Shown here: piece by piece, positions 42,639-50,669 of the stretch
Layout: every line of letters begins with the position of its first letter
Position numbering within the stretch: the first letter of the stretch is position 1
Assembly (NCBI GenBank): GCA_017427685.1
Contig: JAFRSH010000052.1
Coordinates: 1 to 64,000 of the forward strand
Length of the DNA: 64,000 bases
From: Lachnospiraceae bacterium
GTDB taxonomy: Bacteria; Bacillota; Clostridia; Lachnospirales; Lachnospiraceae
Direction: 5' to 3'
The notes under the pieces: model-generated
Database searches by the model: none
Told to the model about the DNA's origin: nothing
What the model saw: the letters and a program-made list of their open reading frames with translations, nothing else
Translations under genes and position numbers: made by a program

Positions 42639-44081
42639 ATGAGTAATCAAAGCAAAATGTCAGCCAGGGACAGAATTTCTACCCTTCTTGACGACAACAG
42701 TTTTGTGGAGATCGGTGCTCTTGTCACCAAAAGAAACACCGATTTTAATCTGCAAACAAAGGAAGCTCCTTGCGATGGCGTGATCACCGGCTACGGTACC
42801 GTTAACGGCAACCCTGTTTATGTGTACAGCCAGGACGCTGCAGTTCTCGGCGGAACTATCGGTGAGATGCATGCCAAGAAGATCGCAGGCGTTTACGACC
42901 TCGCAATCAAGTGCGGTGCTCCCGTCATCGGACTTATCGATTGTGCCGGTCTTCGTCTTGAGGAGGCTACCGATGCACTCGACGCTCTCGGAACAGTAAT
43001 GTACAAGCAGAGCCTCGCATCAGGTGTCATTCCTCAGATCGCAGCAGTATTCGGAAGCTGTGGCGGCGGACTTTCTGTTTCCGCATCAATGAACGATTTC
43101 GTGTTCGTTGAGAAGACAAGCGGAAGATTCTTTGTTAATACACCCGACAGCATCGAGGGCAACAACGAAGGCAAGTGCAACACAGCATCGGCTGATTTCA
43201 AGGCTGAGTGTGGCGCTATCGACTACGTTGGCGAGTCCGAAGAGGATGTCATCAATGCGGTACGTGACCTTATCAGCGTTCTTCCCGCATGCAACGACGA
43301 AGCAGCTCCTCTTACCGATTCAACTGATGATCTTAATCGCCTTACACCCGGTTTTGCCGGAGAGTTCTGCGATCCCGCAGTTGCTCTTGCAGATATCTCG
43401 GATGACGGTTTCTTCTTCGAAGTAAAGAAGGAGTCCGGCAAGGACATGGTTATTGGCTTTATCAAGCTTAACGGCGCAACGATCGGTTGCGTTGCAAACA
43501 GAACAGCTATCCTTGAGGATGGCAAGAAGAAGGAGAGCTTTGACGGCGTGCTCACAACAGCAGGCTGCAGAAAGGCTATTCGTTTCGTTAACTTCTGTGA
43601 TGCATTCGACATTGACATTCTTACTCTTACAAACGTTGGCGGATTCTGCAACTGCATGTGCGGCGAGAAGCTTCTTGCTCTTGCATCGGCTAAGCTCACA
43701 CAGTCCTTCGCCAATGCTACAGTTCCCAAGGTTAACCTCATCACCGGTAAGGCTCTCGGTTCTGCCGGTGTGATCATGAACTCCAAGTCTATCGGTGCCG
43801 ATCTTGTGTTCGCTCTTGAGGGAGCTAAGATCGGTCCTATGGACGCTGAACTTGCTGCTCAGATCATCTACGCCGACGATATCAAGAATGGCGCTAAGAT
43901 CGCCGATAAGGCAGCTGAATACGAGGCACTTGCTCTTACTGCCGAGTCTGCAGCAAAGCGCGGATACGTTGATGCAGTCATCGATGCTGATTCTGTTCGT
44001 CAGAATATCATCTACGCTTTCGAGATGCTCTGCATGAAGAATGATGACTCGATTCCCGCAAAAAAGCATGGGACTGTTTAA
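42639..44081 (+). CDS. Acyl-CoA carboxyltransferase subunit (MmdA-like)
   Basis: A 480-residue carboxyltransferase of the biotin-dependent decarboxylase/carboxylase family (the MmdA / propionyl-CoA carboxylase beta type). Typical segments: GVITGYGTVNGNPVYVYSQDAAVLGGTIGEMHAKKI, PVIGLIDCAGLRLEEATDAL and the second crotonase half MVIGFIKLNGATIGCVANRT ... FCNCMCGEKLLALASAK..KVNLITGKALGSAGVIMN. It moves CO2 between an acyl-CoA and biotin. It heads a five-gene run that also carries biotin carrier, OadG, OadB and an OadA-type subunit. AGGAGGTAACC precedes the ATG. Confidence 0.9.
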   Translation: MSNQSKMSARDRISTLLDDNSFVEIGALVTKRNTDFNLQTKEAPCDGVITGYGTVNGNPVYVYSQDAAVLGGTIGEMHAKKIAGVYDLAIKCGAPVIGLIDCAGLRLEEATDALDALGTVMYKQSLASGVIPQIAAVFGSCGGGLSVSASMNDFVFVEKTSGRFFVNTPDSIEGNNEGKCNTASADFKAECGAIDYVGESEEDVINAVRDLISVLPACNDEAAPLTDSTDDLNRLTPGFAGEFCDPAVALADISDDGFFFEVKKESGKDMVIGFIKLNGATIGCVANRTAILEDGKKKESFDGVLTTAGCRKAIRFVNFCDAFDIDILTLTNVGGFCNCMCGEKLLALASAKLTQSFANATVPKVNLITGKALGSAGVIMNSKSIGADLVFALEGAKIGPMDAELAAQIIYADDIKNGAKIADKAAEYEALALTAESAAKRGYVDAVIDADSVRQNIIYAFEMLCMKNDDSIPAKKHGTV

Positions 44082-44093
44082 TAGGAGGTTCGC

Positions 44094-44465
44094 ATGACAA
44101 ATCTGGTTATACTCGCTGCGGTCGCAGAAGACACAAGATCGCTTGGTGAGAAGATGTCTGAGGCCGGCCTTAATACCGTTATCGGTATTTCAATCGTGTT
44201 CCTTGCACTTGCCTTTATTTCCATCATAATCGCAATCGAAGGAAAGATCTTTAAGGCAATAGGATCGCGCGGTAAGAAAAAGCAGGCTGCTCCTCAGGCT
44301 ACCGAAGAAAAAGCTTCGCAGCCCGTTGTGGAAGAAGCAGCATCGGCTGAGTCCGATGACGCACTCATAGCAGTTATCACAGCAGCTGTTTACGAGTATG
44401 AGCTTCAGGCAACAGGTACCGTTCCCGCAAACGGACTTTATGTCAGAAGCATCAGAAGAAAATGA
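44094..44465 (+). CDS. oadG: Decarboxylase gamma subunit (OadG/MmdD-like)
   Basis: A 123-residue small membrane subunit. One membrane helix (NTVIGISIVFLALAFISIIIAI, about 27-48), then a charged linker with Ala/Glu-rich stretch and a C-terminal tail (DDALIAVITAAVYEYELQATGTVPANGLYVRSIRRK) that matches the OadG/MmdD pattern, where it anchors and may place a metal for the soluble carboxyltransferase. AGGAGGTTCGC precedes the ATG, 12 bases after the carboxyltransferase gene. Confidence 0.8.
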   Translation: MTNLVILAAVAEDTRSLGEKMSEAGLNTVIGISIVFLALAFISIIIAIEGKIFKAIGSRGKKKQAAPQATEEKASQPVVEEAASAESDDALIAVITAAVYEYELQATGTVPANGLYVRSIRRK

Positions 44466-44527
44466 TACAAGATCATACACAAGACATTACAGAAAGCTAA
44501 AGTGCTTTTCATAGGAGGAATAATAAA

Positions 44528-44893
44528 ATGAAAAACTATACTATCACAGTAAACGGCGTTGCATACGAAGTAACTGTAGAAGAGGGCGCAGGTACAGGCG
44601 CACCCGTAGCGGCAGCTCCCAAGGCAGTAGCACCTAAGGCAGCAGCTCCCAAGGCAGCAGCTCCCGCAGCAGGCGCAGGCGCTAACAAGATCAAGGCTCC
44701 CATGCCCGGCAAGATCCTCGGCATCAAGGTTAATGTCGGTGATGCCGTAAAGAAGGGTCAGGTTATGATGATCCTTGAGGCTATGAAGATGGAGAACGAG
44801 ATCGTTGCAGATGTTGACGGCAAGGTTGCAAGCATCGATGTACAGGTTGGTTCAACCGTAGAGGCTGATGATGTTCTTGCATCACTCAACTGA
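44528..44893 (+). CDS. Biotin carrier protein
   Basis: A 121-residue biotinyl carrier. N-terminal strand region (MKNYTITVNGVAYEVTVEEG), an Ala/Pro/Lys-rich flexible linker with repeated APKAAAPK units (about 24-51), and a C-terminal biotinyl domain (KIKAPMPGKILGIKVNVGDAVKKGQVMMILEAMKMENEI...). Biotin attaches to Lys87 in EAMKMEN. It shuttles CO2 between the carboxyltransferase subunits and OadB. AGGAGGAATAATAAA precedes the ATG. Confidence 0.95.
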   Translation: MKNYTITVNGVAYEVTVEEGAGTGAPVAAAPKAVAPKAAAPKAAAPAAGAGANKIKAPMPGKILGIKVNVGDAVKKGQVMMILEAMKMENEIVADVDGKVASIDVQVGSTVEADDVLASLN

Positions 44894-44966
44894 TCACAGA
44901 ATAGCCAAATAACCCGGATAAAGGATGCGTTCCCTTGAACACATCTTTGTAGGAGGATAAAAAATA

Positions 44967-46139
44967 ATGGATTATGTATTAGAAACGCTTGGCAATCTGT
45001 GGAATCAGACAGCGTTCTTAAGCCTTTCCTGGGGAAACCTTCTCATGATCGGTGTTGCGCTTTTGTTCCTCTACCTTGCCATTGCAAGAGGATTTGAACC
45101 TCTTCTCCTCGTGCCTATCGCTTTCGGTATGCTCCTGGTTAACATGTATCCCGAGATCATGTGGAAAGCCGGCGAGACATACATGAAGAACGGAGTTGAG
45201 GTTGTTTGTGAAGAAACCGGACTCTTAAGGTTCTTCTTCCAGCTCGATGAGTGGGCTATTTTCCCTTCGCTCATCTTCCTCGGTGTCGGCGCACAGACAG
45301 ACTTCGGTCCTCTGATTGCCAACCCCATCAGCTTCCTTATGGGAGCTGCGGCACAGCTTGGTATTTTCCTTGCCTACTTCCTTGCTATCCTCTTTGGTTT
45401 CAACACCAAAGCGGCAGCAGCTATCTCAATCATCGGTGGCGCTGACGGCCCTACTTCGATCTTCCTTGCAGGAAAGCTCGGACAGAGCGGACTCATGGGA
45501 CCTATCGCTGTTGCGGCTTACTCATATATGTCGCTCGTGCCGATCATCCAGCCGCCTTTCATGAAACTCTTTACCACAAAGAAGGAGCGTACTATCAAGA
45601 TGACACAGCTTCGTCCCGTTACGAAGCTCGAGAAGATCCTTTTCCCGATCATCATCACCATCGTAGTAGTACTCATCCTTCCGAGCACTGCTCCCCTTGT
45701 AGGTATGCTCATGCTCGGTAACCTCTTCAGAGAGAGTGGTGTGGTAAGACAGCTCACCGAAACCGCAAGCAATGCAATGATGTACATCGTAGTAATCCTT
45801 CTCGGAACTTCAGTAGGTGCATCGACATCCGCAGAAGCATTCCTTAACTGGGATACATTAAAGATCGTTTTCCTCGGTCTTGTTGCTTTCGCATTCGGTA
45901 CCGTGGGTGGTGTACTCCTCGGAAAGCTCCTCAGCAAGATCACAGGCGGCAAGATCAACCCTCTCATCGGCTCGGCCGGTGTTTCGGCTGTTCCTATGGC
46001 TGCACGTGTTTCGCAGAAGGTTGGTGCGAAGTACGATCCCACAAACTTCCTTCTCATGCATGCCATGGGACCCAACGTTGCCGGTGTTATCGGTACAGCC
46101 GTAGCGGCAGGCGTGTTCATGGCTATGTACATGAAATAA
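44967..46139 (+). CDS. oadB: Sodium-translocating decarboxylase beta subunit (OadB/MmdB/GcdB)
   Basis: A 390-residue membrane protein with about ten hydrophobic segments that decarboxylates carboxybiotin and pumps Na+. Family hallmark segments: FLGVGAQTDFGPLIANPISFLMGAAAQLGIF, AISIIGGADGPTSIFLAGKL (conserved GGADGPTS), YSYMSLVPIIQPPFMKL, and GSAGVSAVPMAARVSQKVGAKYDPTNFLLMHAMGPNVAGVIG with Asp/Ser residues of the Na+ path. The energy of decarboxylation is stored as a Na+ gradient. AGGAGGATAAAAAATA precedes the ATG. Confidence 0.95.
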   Translation: MDYVLETLGNLWNQTAFLSLSWGNLLMIGVALLFLYLAIARGFEPLLLVPIAFGMLLVNMYPEIMWKAGETYMKNGVEVVCEETGLLRFFFQLDEWAIFPSLIFLGVGAQTDFGPLIANPISFLMGAAAQLGIFLAYFLAILFGFNTKAAAAISIIGGADGPTSIFLAGKLGQSGLMGPIAVAAYSYMSLVPIIQPPFMKLFTTKKERTIKMTQLRPVTKLEKILFPIIITIVVVLILPSTAPLVGMLMLGNLFRESGVVRQLTETASNAMMYIVVILLGTSVGASTSAEAFLNWDTLKIVFLGLVAFAFGTVGGVLLGKLLSKITGGKINPLIGSAGVSAVPMAARVSQKVGAKYDPTNFLLMHAMGPNVAGVIGTAVAAGVFMAMYMK

Positions 46140-46163
46140 TATTAGATTAAAAGGAGAAAAATC

Positions 46164-47570
46164 ATGGCTGAGAAAAGACCGGTTAAGATTACCGAGACCA
46201 TACTTCGTGACGCTCACCAGTCCCTTATCGCTACAAGAATGCCTACCGAGCTCATGCTCCCCATTCTTGATAAGATGGACAAGGTTGGTTATCACTCTGT
46301 TGAGTGCTGGGGCGGTGCAACATTTGATGCTTGCCTTCGTTTCCTTAAGGAAGATCCTTGGGAGCGCCTCAGAAAGCTCAGAGCAGGCTTCAAGCACACC
46401 AAGCTTCAGATGCTCTTCCGTGGACAGAACATCCTCGGATACAATCACTACGCTGACGACGTAGTTGAGTACTTCGCACAGAAGTCCGTTGCAAACGGTA
46501 TCGATATCGTCAGGATCTTCGACTGTCTCAATGACCTTCGTAACCTTGAGACAGCAGTTAAGGCTACCAAGAAGGAAGGCGGACATGCACAGATCGCCCT
46601 TTCCTACACACTTGGTGATGCTTACACACTTGAGTACTGGGAGAAGACAGCACGTCAGATCGAAGAGATGGGTGCTGATTCGATCTGTATCAAGGATATG
46701 GCCGGACTTCTTGTTCCTTACGAGGCTACCAAGCTCGTTACCGCATTAAAGAGCGGTTCCAAGCTTCCTATCCAGCTTCATACACATTACACCTCGGGTG
46801 TTGCTTCGATGACATATCTGAAGGCTGTTGAGGCAGGCTGCGATATCATCGACACCGCAATGTCACCTCTTTCCATGGGTACATCACAGCCCGCTACCGA
46901 AGTTATGGTTGAGACCTTCCGTGGCACAGAGTACGACAGCGGACTTGACCAGAACCTTCTTTCCGAGATCGCTGCATACTTTGCTCCTTACAGAGAGGAG
47001 TGCCTTGCAAACGGCCTCTTAAATCCCAAGGTTATGGGCGTTAACATCAAGACACTTATGTACCAGGTTCCCGGCGGTATGCTTTCGAACCTCGTATCAC
47101 AGCTTAAGGAAGCTCATCAGGAGGATAAGTTCCAGGCAGTTCTCGAGGAAGTTCCGAGAGTTCGTAAGGACTTCGGTGAGCCCCCGCTTGTTACACCTTC
47201 GTCACAGATCGTCGGAACTCAGGCAGTTCTCAACGTACTTCAGGGCGAGCGCTACAAGATGGTTACAAAGGAATCGAAGAAGATCCTTTCCGGCGAGTTC
47301 GGACAGACCATCAAGCCTTTTAACCCCGAAGTTCAGAAGAAGTGTATCGGCGATACAAAGCCCATTACATGCCGTCCCGCAGACCTCATTCCTCCTCAGC
47401 TTGACAAGTTCAGAGAGGAATGCAAGGAGTGGATCGAGCAGGAAGAGGATGTTCTTTCATATGCTCTGTTCCCTCAGGTTGCTTTGGACTTCTTCAAGTA
47501 CCGTCAGGCACAGAAGACAGGCGTGGATGTTAATGCGGCTGATTCGGCTAACAAGGCATATCCCGTTTGA
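46164..47570 (+). CDS. oadA: Oxaloacetate decarboxylase alpha / 5S carboxyltransferase subunit (OadA-like)
   Basis: A 468-residue carboxyltransferase of the HMGL-like family acting on oxaloacetate/pyruvate. Motifs: ITETILRDAHQSLIATRMPTELM (metal Asp near the start), GYHSVECWGGATFDACLRFLKEDPWERLRKLR, FDCLNDLRNLETAVK, SICIKDMAGLLVPYEATKLV, LHTHYTSGVASMTYLKAVEAGCDIIDTAMSPLSMGTSQPATE. It lacks the C-terminal biotinyl domain found in long OadA proteins; the separate carrier at 44528 replaces it. AGGAGAAAAATC precedes the ATG. Last gene of the cluster. Confidence 0.95.
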   Translation: MAEKRPVKITETILRDAHQSLIATRMPTELMLPILDKMDKVGYHSVECWGGATFDACLRFLKEDPWERLRKLRAGFKHTKLQMLFRGQNILGYNHYADDVVEYFAQKSVANGIDIVRIFDCLNDLRNLETAVKATKKEGGHAQIALSYTLGDAYTLEYWEKTARQIEEMGADSICIKDMAGLLVPYEATKLVTALKSGSKLPIQLHTHYTSGVASMTYLKAVEAGCDIIDTAMSPLSMGTSQPATEVMVETFRGTEYDSGLDQNLLSEIAAYFAPYREECLANGLLNPKVMGVNIKTLMYQVPGGMLSNLVSQLKEAHQEDKFQAVLEEVPRVRKDFGEPPLVTPSSQIVGTQAVLNVLQGERYKMVTKESKKILSGEFGQTIKPFNPEVQKKCIGDTKPITCRPADLIPPQLDKFREECKEWIEQEEDVLSYALFPQVALDFFKYRQAQKTGVDVNAADSANKAYPV

Positions 47571-47650
47571 TCGTCATAAAAGACTGTTAACGGCAGAAGT
47601 GTCGTAAGGATAAGAGAGCCTACTACGCTAGTGACGTGTATGGCCTAAAG

Positions 47651-47714
47651 GCCCTGATCATTCCCTTCGGGAATTGAAGGGGCGAGAAATCAGATGCGGG
47701 TAAAACCCGCATCT
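47651..47714 (+). promoter_or_regulatory. Structured RNA motif, copy C (between oadA and the methyltransferase gene)
   Basis: Copy C of the repeated motif. CCCTGATC...ATTCCC-TTC-GGGAAT...GGGGCGAGAAATCAG, then AGATGCGGG-TAAAA-CCCGCATCT (47692-47714) and AAAG. CTGAT (47654-47658) pairs with ATCAG (47689-47693), matching copy B. Unlike A and B it is followed by a terminator, not a ribosome site. An extra 5' block (GCCTACTACGCTAGTGACGTGTATGG) precedes it. Confidence 0.6.
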
Positions 47715-47718
47715 AAAG

Positions 47719-47750
47719 AAGAGGAGACATTCAGGTGTCTCCTCTTGTTA
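47719..47750 (+). terminator. Terminator after RNA motif copy C
   Basis: AAGAGGAGACA (47719-47729) / TGTCTCCTCTT (47736-47746) 11-bp stem then GTTATCC. Its left arm begins just after the AAAG end of motif C, like the AAAGAGGAGG of motif B. A riboswitch-style control of the next gene is possible, or simply the end of the decarboxylase transcript. Confidence 0.75.
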
Positions 47751-47772
47751 TCCGCTATAAAGGATTAATACT

Positions 47773-48486
47773 ATGGAGATAAAACCCTACAAGAAGGATT
47801 CCGAGTATTCATATGCGCTCGGTGCTTTTGTGACCTTTGAGCTTATCGATGCCGCTCCCGAGTATGTCGAGAAAGTCCTTGTCCATTCGACCTTCACGGA
47901 CAAGGAAAAACTCATGAGAATGTGCGCGGGCAGAAGAATCCCTGTTGAGACAAATGACAGGCTGATCGCCAAGCTCTCCGACAAGGAGAACGTGTTCGTC
48001 ATCGGTGTGTTCAGGAAGTTCTCGGGCAGACTCGACTCTTCGAGGCCTCATCTCGTACTCGACAATCCCTCCAATATGGGCAATCTCGGAACCATCATGC
48101 GTACTTCCTGCGGTATGGGGATCTTTGATGTGGCCATTATCGGTAACGGAGCCGACATCTTTAATCCCAAGACAGTCAGAGCCAGCATGGGCTCCTTCTT
48201 CCGTATCCGCACCGAACGGTTCGAGACCTTTGACGATTACCTTGAGGCCTACGGCAGTTCCGAAAGAGAGCTTTATCCGTTCATGCTCGACAGCGCGAGC
48301 TTCCTCACCCCCGGTATCAAGCACGGACCGCTTTATTCACTCATTTTCGGTAATGAGGCGACCGGGCTCGATCCCACATATGCATTAAAGGGACAACCGC
48401 TCAAGATCGCGCAGACCGAGTACGTTGATTCTCTCAATCTGACGATCGCCGTCGGAATAGCAGAATATGTTTTTACGAAAACTTGA
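47773..48486 (+). CDS. TrmH/SpoU-family RNA 2'-O-methyltransferase
   Basis: A 237-residue SPOUT methyltransferase. Motif 1 LDNPSNMGNLGTIMRTSCGMGI (Asn/Arg), motif 2 YSLIFGNEATGLDP and motif 3 YVDSLNLTIAVGIAEYVF form the S-adenosylmethionine knot. Residues before about 90 form a short N-terminal region (YAEKVLVHSTFTDKEKLMRM) as in rRNA methyltransferases. The target nucleotide (tRNA or rRNA ribose) cannot be told. AAAGGATTAATACT precedes the ATG. A motif C RNA and a terminator lie in the 200 bases before it. Confidence 0.9.
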   Translation: MEIKPYKKDSEYSYALGAFVTFELIDAAPEYVEKVLVHSTFTDKEKLMRMCAGRRIPVETNDRLIAKLSDKENVFVIGVFRKFSGRLDSSRPHLVLDNPSNMGNLGTIMRTSCGMGIFDVAIIGNGADIFNPKTVRASMGSFFRIRTERFETFDDYLEAYGSSERELYPFMLDSASFLTPGIKHGPLYSLIFGNEATGLDPTYALKGQPLKIAQTEYVDSLNLTIAVGIAEYVFTKT

Positions 48487-48510
48487 CGCGTAATTCAAAA
48501 TTGTTATACT
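48483..48510 (+). promoter_or_regulatory. Promoter of nrdR
   Basis: TTGACG at 48483-48488, 16-base spacer, TATACT at 48505-48510, overlapping the end of the methyltransferase gene. Confidence 0.65.
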
Positions 48511-48561
48511 AAAGAGTAAGGGTGAAAACATCCATTAATCCTTCAGGGGGTAGTAAGAGGT

Positions 48562-49047
48562 ATGAAGTGTCCTTTTTGCGGAGATGAAAACACGAGAGTC
48601 ATCGATTCGAGACCTGCGGACGACGGGAGTTCCATCAGACGCAGGAGACAGTGCGACGTTTGCGACAAGAGATTCACTACATACGAGAAAGTAGAGACCA
48701 TCCCGGTGTTCATCATCAAGAAGGATAACACCCGTGAACCCTACGACAGAGCCAAGATCGAGAGAGGCATCATGCTTGCTGTCCGCAAGCGTTCGATCCC
48801 CCTTGAGAAGATCACGGACATGATCGACAGCATCGAGGCTCAGATCTTTTCGCTCGATTCCAAGGAAGTTCCCAGTTCCTTCATCGGCAACCTTATCATG
48901 GACAAGCTCCAGCAGCTTGACCAGGTTTCTTACGTCAGATTTGCTTCTGTTTACAGAGAGTTCCAGGACGTGGACACATTCCTCCATGAGCTCCAGAACC
49001 TCTTTACACAGCACAATCCCGCGGATTCCACAAAATCCGACAATTGA
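48562..49047 (+). CDS. nrdR: Ribonucleotide reductase repressor NrdR
   Basis: A 161-residue repressor of ribonucleotide reductase genes. Zinc ribbon with Cys3, Cys6, Cys31 and Cys34 (MKCPFCGDEN ... RRQCDVCDKRFTTYE), then the ATP-cone domain (about 49-139, PVFIIKKDNTREPYDRAKIERGIMLAVRKRSI ...) that senses ATP/dATP. Length normal (about 150). GGGGGTAGTAAGAGGT precedes the ATG. Standalone, with its own promoter. Confidence 0.96.
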   Translation: MKCPFCGDENTRVIDSRPADDGSSIRRRRQCDVCDKRFTTYEKVETIPVFIIKKDNTREPYDRAKIERGIMLAVRKRSIPLEKITDMIDSIEAQIFSLDSKEVPSSFIGNLIMDKLQQLDQVSYVRFASVYREFQDVDTFLHELQNLFTQHNPADSTKSDN

Positions 49048-49133
49048 TCGCGCCTCCCGCGAGGTGCACACAGGTCCCGGTCGTCACCCGTTAGGACCAT
49101 TAAAAGCCAGGTGAGATGGGCTTAACAGCTGTT

Positions 49134-49154
49134 CCTTTCGATATTCGAAAGGAG
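49134..49154 (+). promoter_or_regulatory. Hairpin hiding the comM ribosome site
   Basis: CCTTTCGA-TAT-TCGAAAGG (49134-49152) is a perfect 8-bp hairpin whose right arm includes part of the ribosome site AAAGGAG (49148-49154) just before the ATG at 49159. Folding would hide the ribosome site. Confidence 0.45.
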
Positions 49155-49158
49155 TATT

Positions 49159-50669
49159 ATGGTTTCTGTAGTCTTCAGTGCAGCGATCGGAGGGATCGAT
49201 GCACAGATCATCAACGTCGAGGCCGACGTCAGTGACGGTCTCCCCGTCTTCAACATGGTCGGGTACCTTTCTTCCGAGGTCAAGGAAGCAAAGGACCGGG
49301 TCAGAACATCTATCAAGAATTCAGGTTTTTCCCTGAAACCCAAACACATCACGGTCAATCTTTCACCCGCCAACCTTCGTAAAACAGGCACGGGGTTCGA
49401 TCTGCCTGTCGCTCTTTCGATACTTGCGGCGCATGAGCTGATCCCGCAGGATTTCCTCAATGAAACTCTGATAGTCGGAGAGCTGAGCCTTGAGGGCAGT
49501 ATCAGAAGGATCACGGGCATCCTTCCCATCGTCCTTGCGGCCCGGGACAAGGGCTTTAAACGTGTCGTCGTACCGCGTGAGAACGCCATGGAGGGGGCTG
49601 TAGTCTCTGACATCGAAGTAGTGGCGGTTTCATCGCTCAAGGAGCTTTTAACGCTTATGTCAGACGGCGGGGAACTCCCCGTGGTCAAACCTGTCAAAGT
49701 GGTTCTCGATGATGAGAGAGACTACCCGGAAGACTTTAAAGAGGTTTCCGGCCAGCTGCTGGCGCGTCGTGCCATCGAGATCGCGGTCAGCGGTATGCAC
49801 AACATCATCCTTTCGGGACCTCCCGGTGCCGGCAAGACGATGCTCGCCAAGCGTATCCCGACAATCATGCCCAAACTTACTTTTGACGAGAGCATGGAGA
49901 TCTCGAGGATCTACAGTATAGCGGGACTATTGAGCGAGGACCGCTATGTCCTGACCAGGAGACCCTTCTGTGCACCGCACATACCGCGACGGTGCCTTCA
50001 CTGATCGGAGGCGGGATGAAAGCCCTTCCGGGAGCGGTCTCACTCAGTCACAACGGTGTACTTTTTCTCGATGAGTTGCCGGAATTCGGTCGTGACACCA
50101 TCGAATCACTCAGACAACCACTCGAGGACAGGAAGGTCAATATCACCCGTGTGAATGCGTCGTATTCATATCCCGCAGGTTTTATGCTCGCGGCTTCGAT
50201 GAACCCCTGCCCGTGCGGCTACTACCCGGACAGGACGAGGTGCACATGCACTCCGGCAAATATCGACCGTTACAGACACAGGATCAGCAGACCCATACTC
50301 GATCGCATTGACATCTTTGTGAACGTTGAAAAGACCGAGTTCAGGGATATCTGTGAGGGAGGCAGAGGAGAGGACTCGAGGACGATCAGAGCCCGTATCG
50401 AGAAGGTCCGGAACATCCAACTCAAGCGTTACGCGCATGAGAATATCAGGTTCAACTCGCAGCTCTCGGGCGGGATGGTCGACCGCTACTGTGTTCTCGA
50501 CGAACGCTGCAGGAAGATCATGGAGAAGGCCTACGAATCGCTTGATCTGTCGGCACGCGGCTACCACAGGATACTTAAGGTCGCAAGGACGATCGCGGAC
50601 ATGGCGGGTGCTAAGGCAATCGGTGAGGCACATCTTCGCGAAGCTATCGGATACAGGGGGTTCATGTGA
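49159..50669 (+). pseudogene. comM: comM / YifB-like AAA ATPase, split by a frameshift
   Basis: Together the two frames make a normal Mg-chelatase-like ATPase (about 500 residues) used in natural transformation (branch migration). Part 1 (49159-50004) has the Lon-like N-terminal domain and Walker [16 protein letters not shown], then ...TRRPFCAPH; part 2 (49992-50669, shifted by +2) continues ..[45 protein letters not shown]. The expected PHHTA.. sequence is broken at 49978-49983: CACAT where CACCAT is expected, so one C is missing. A run-length sequencing error is possible. Neighbour dprA is also a transformation gene. Confidence 0.8.
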
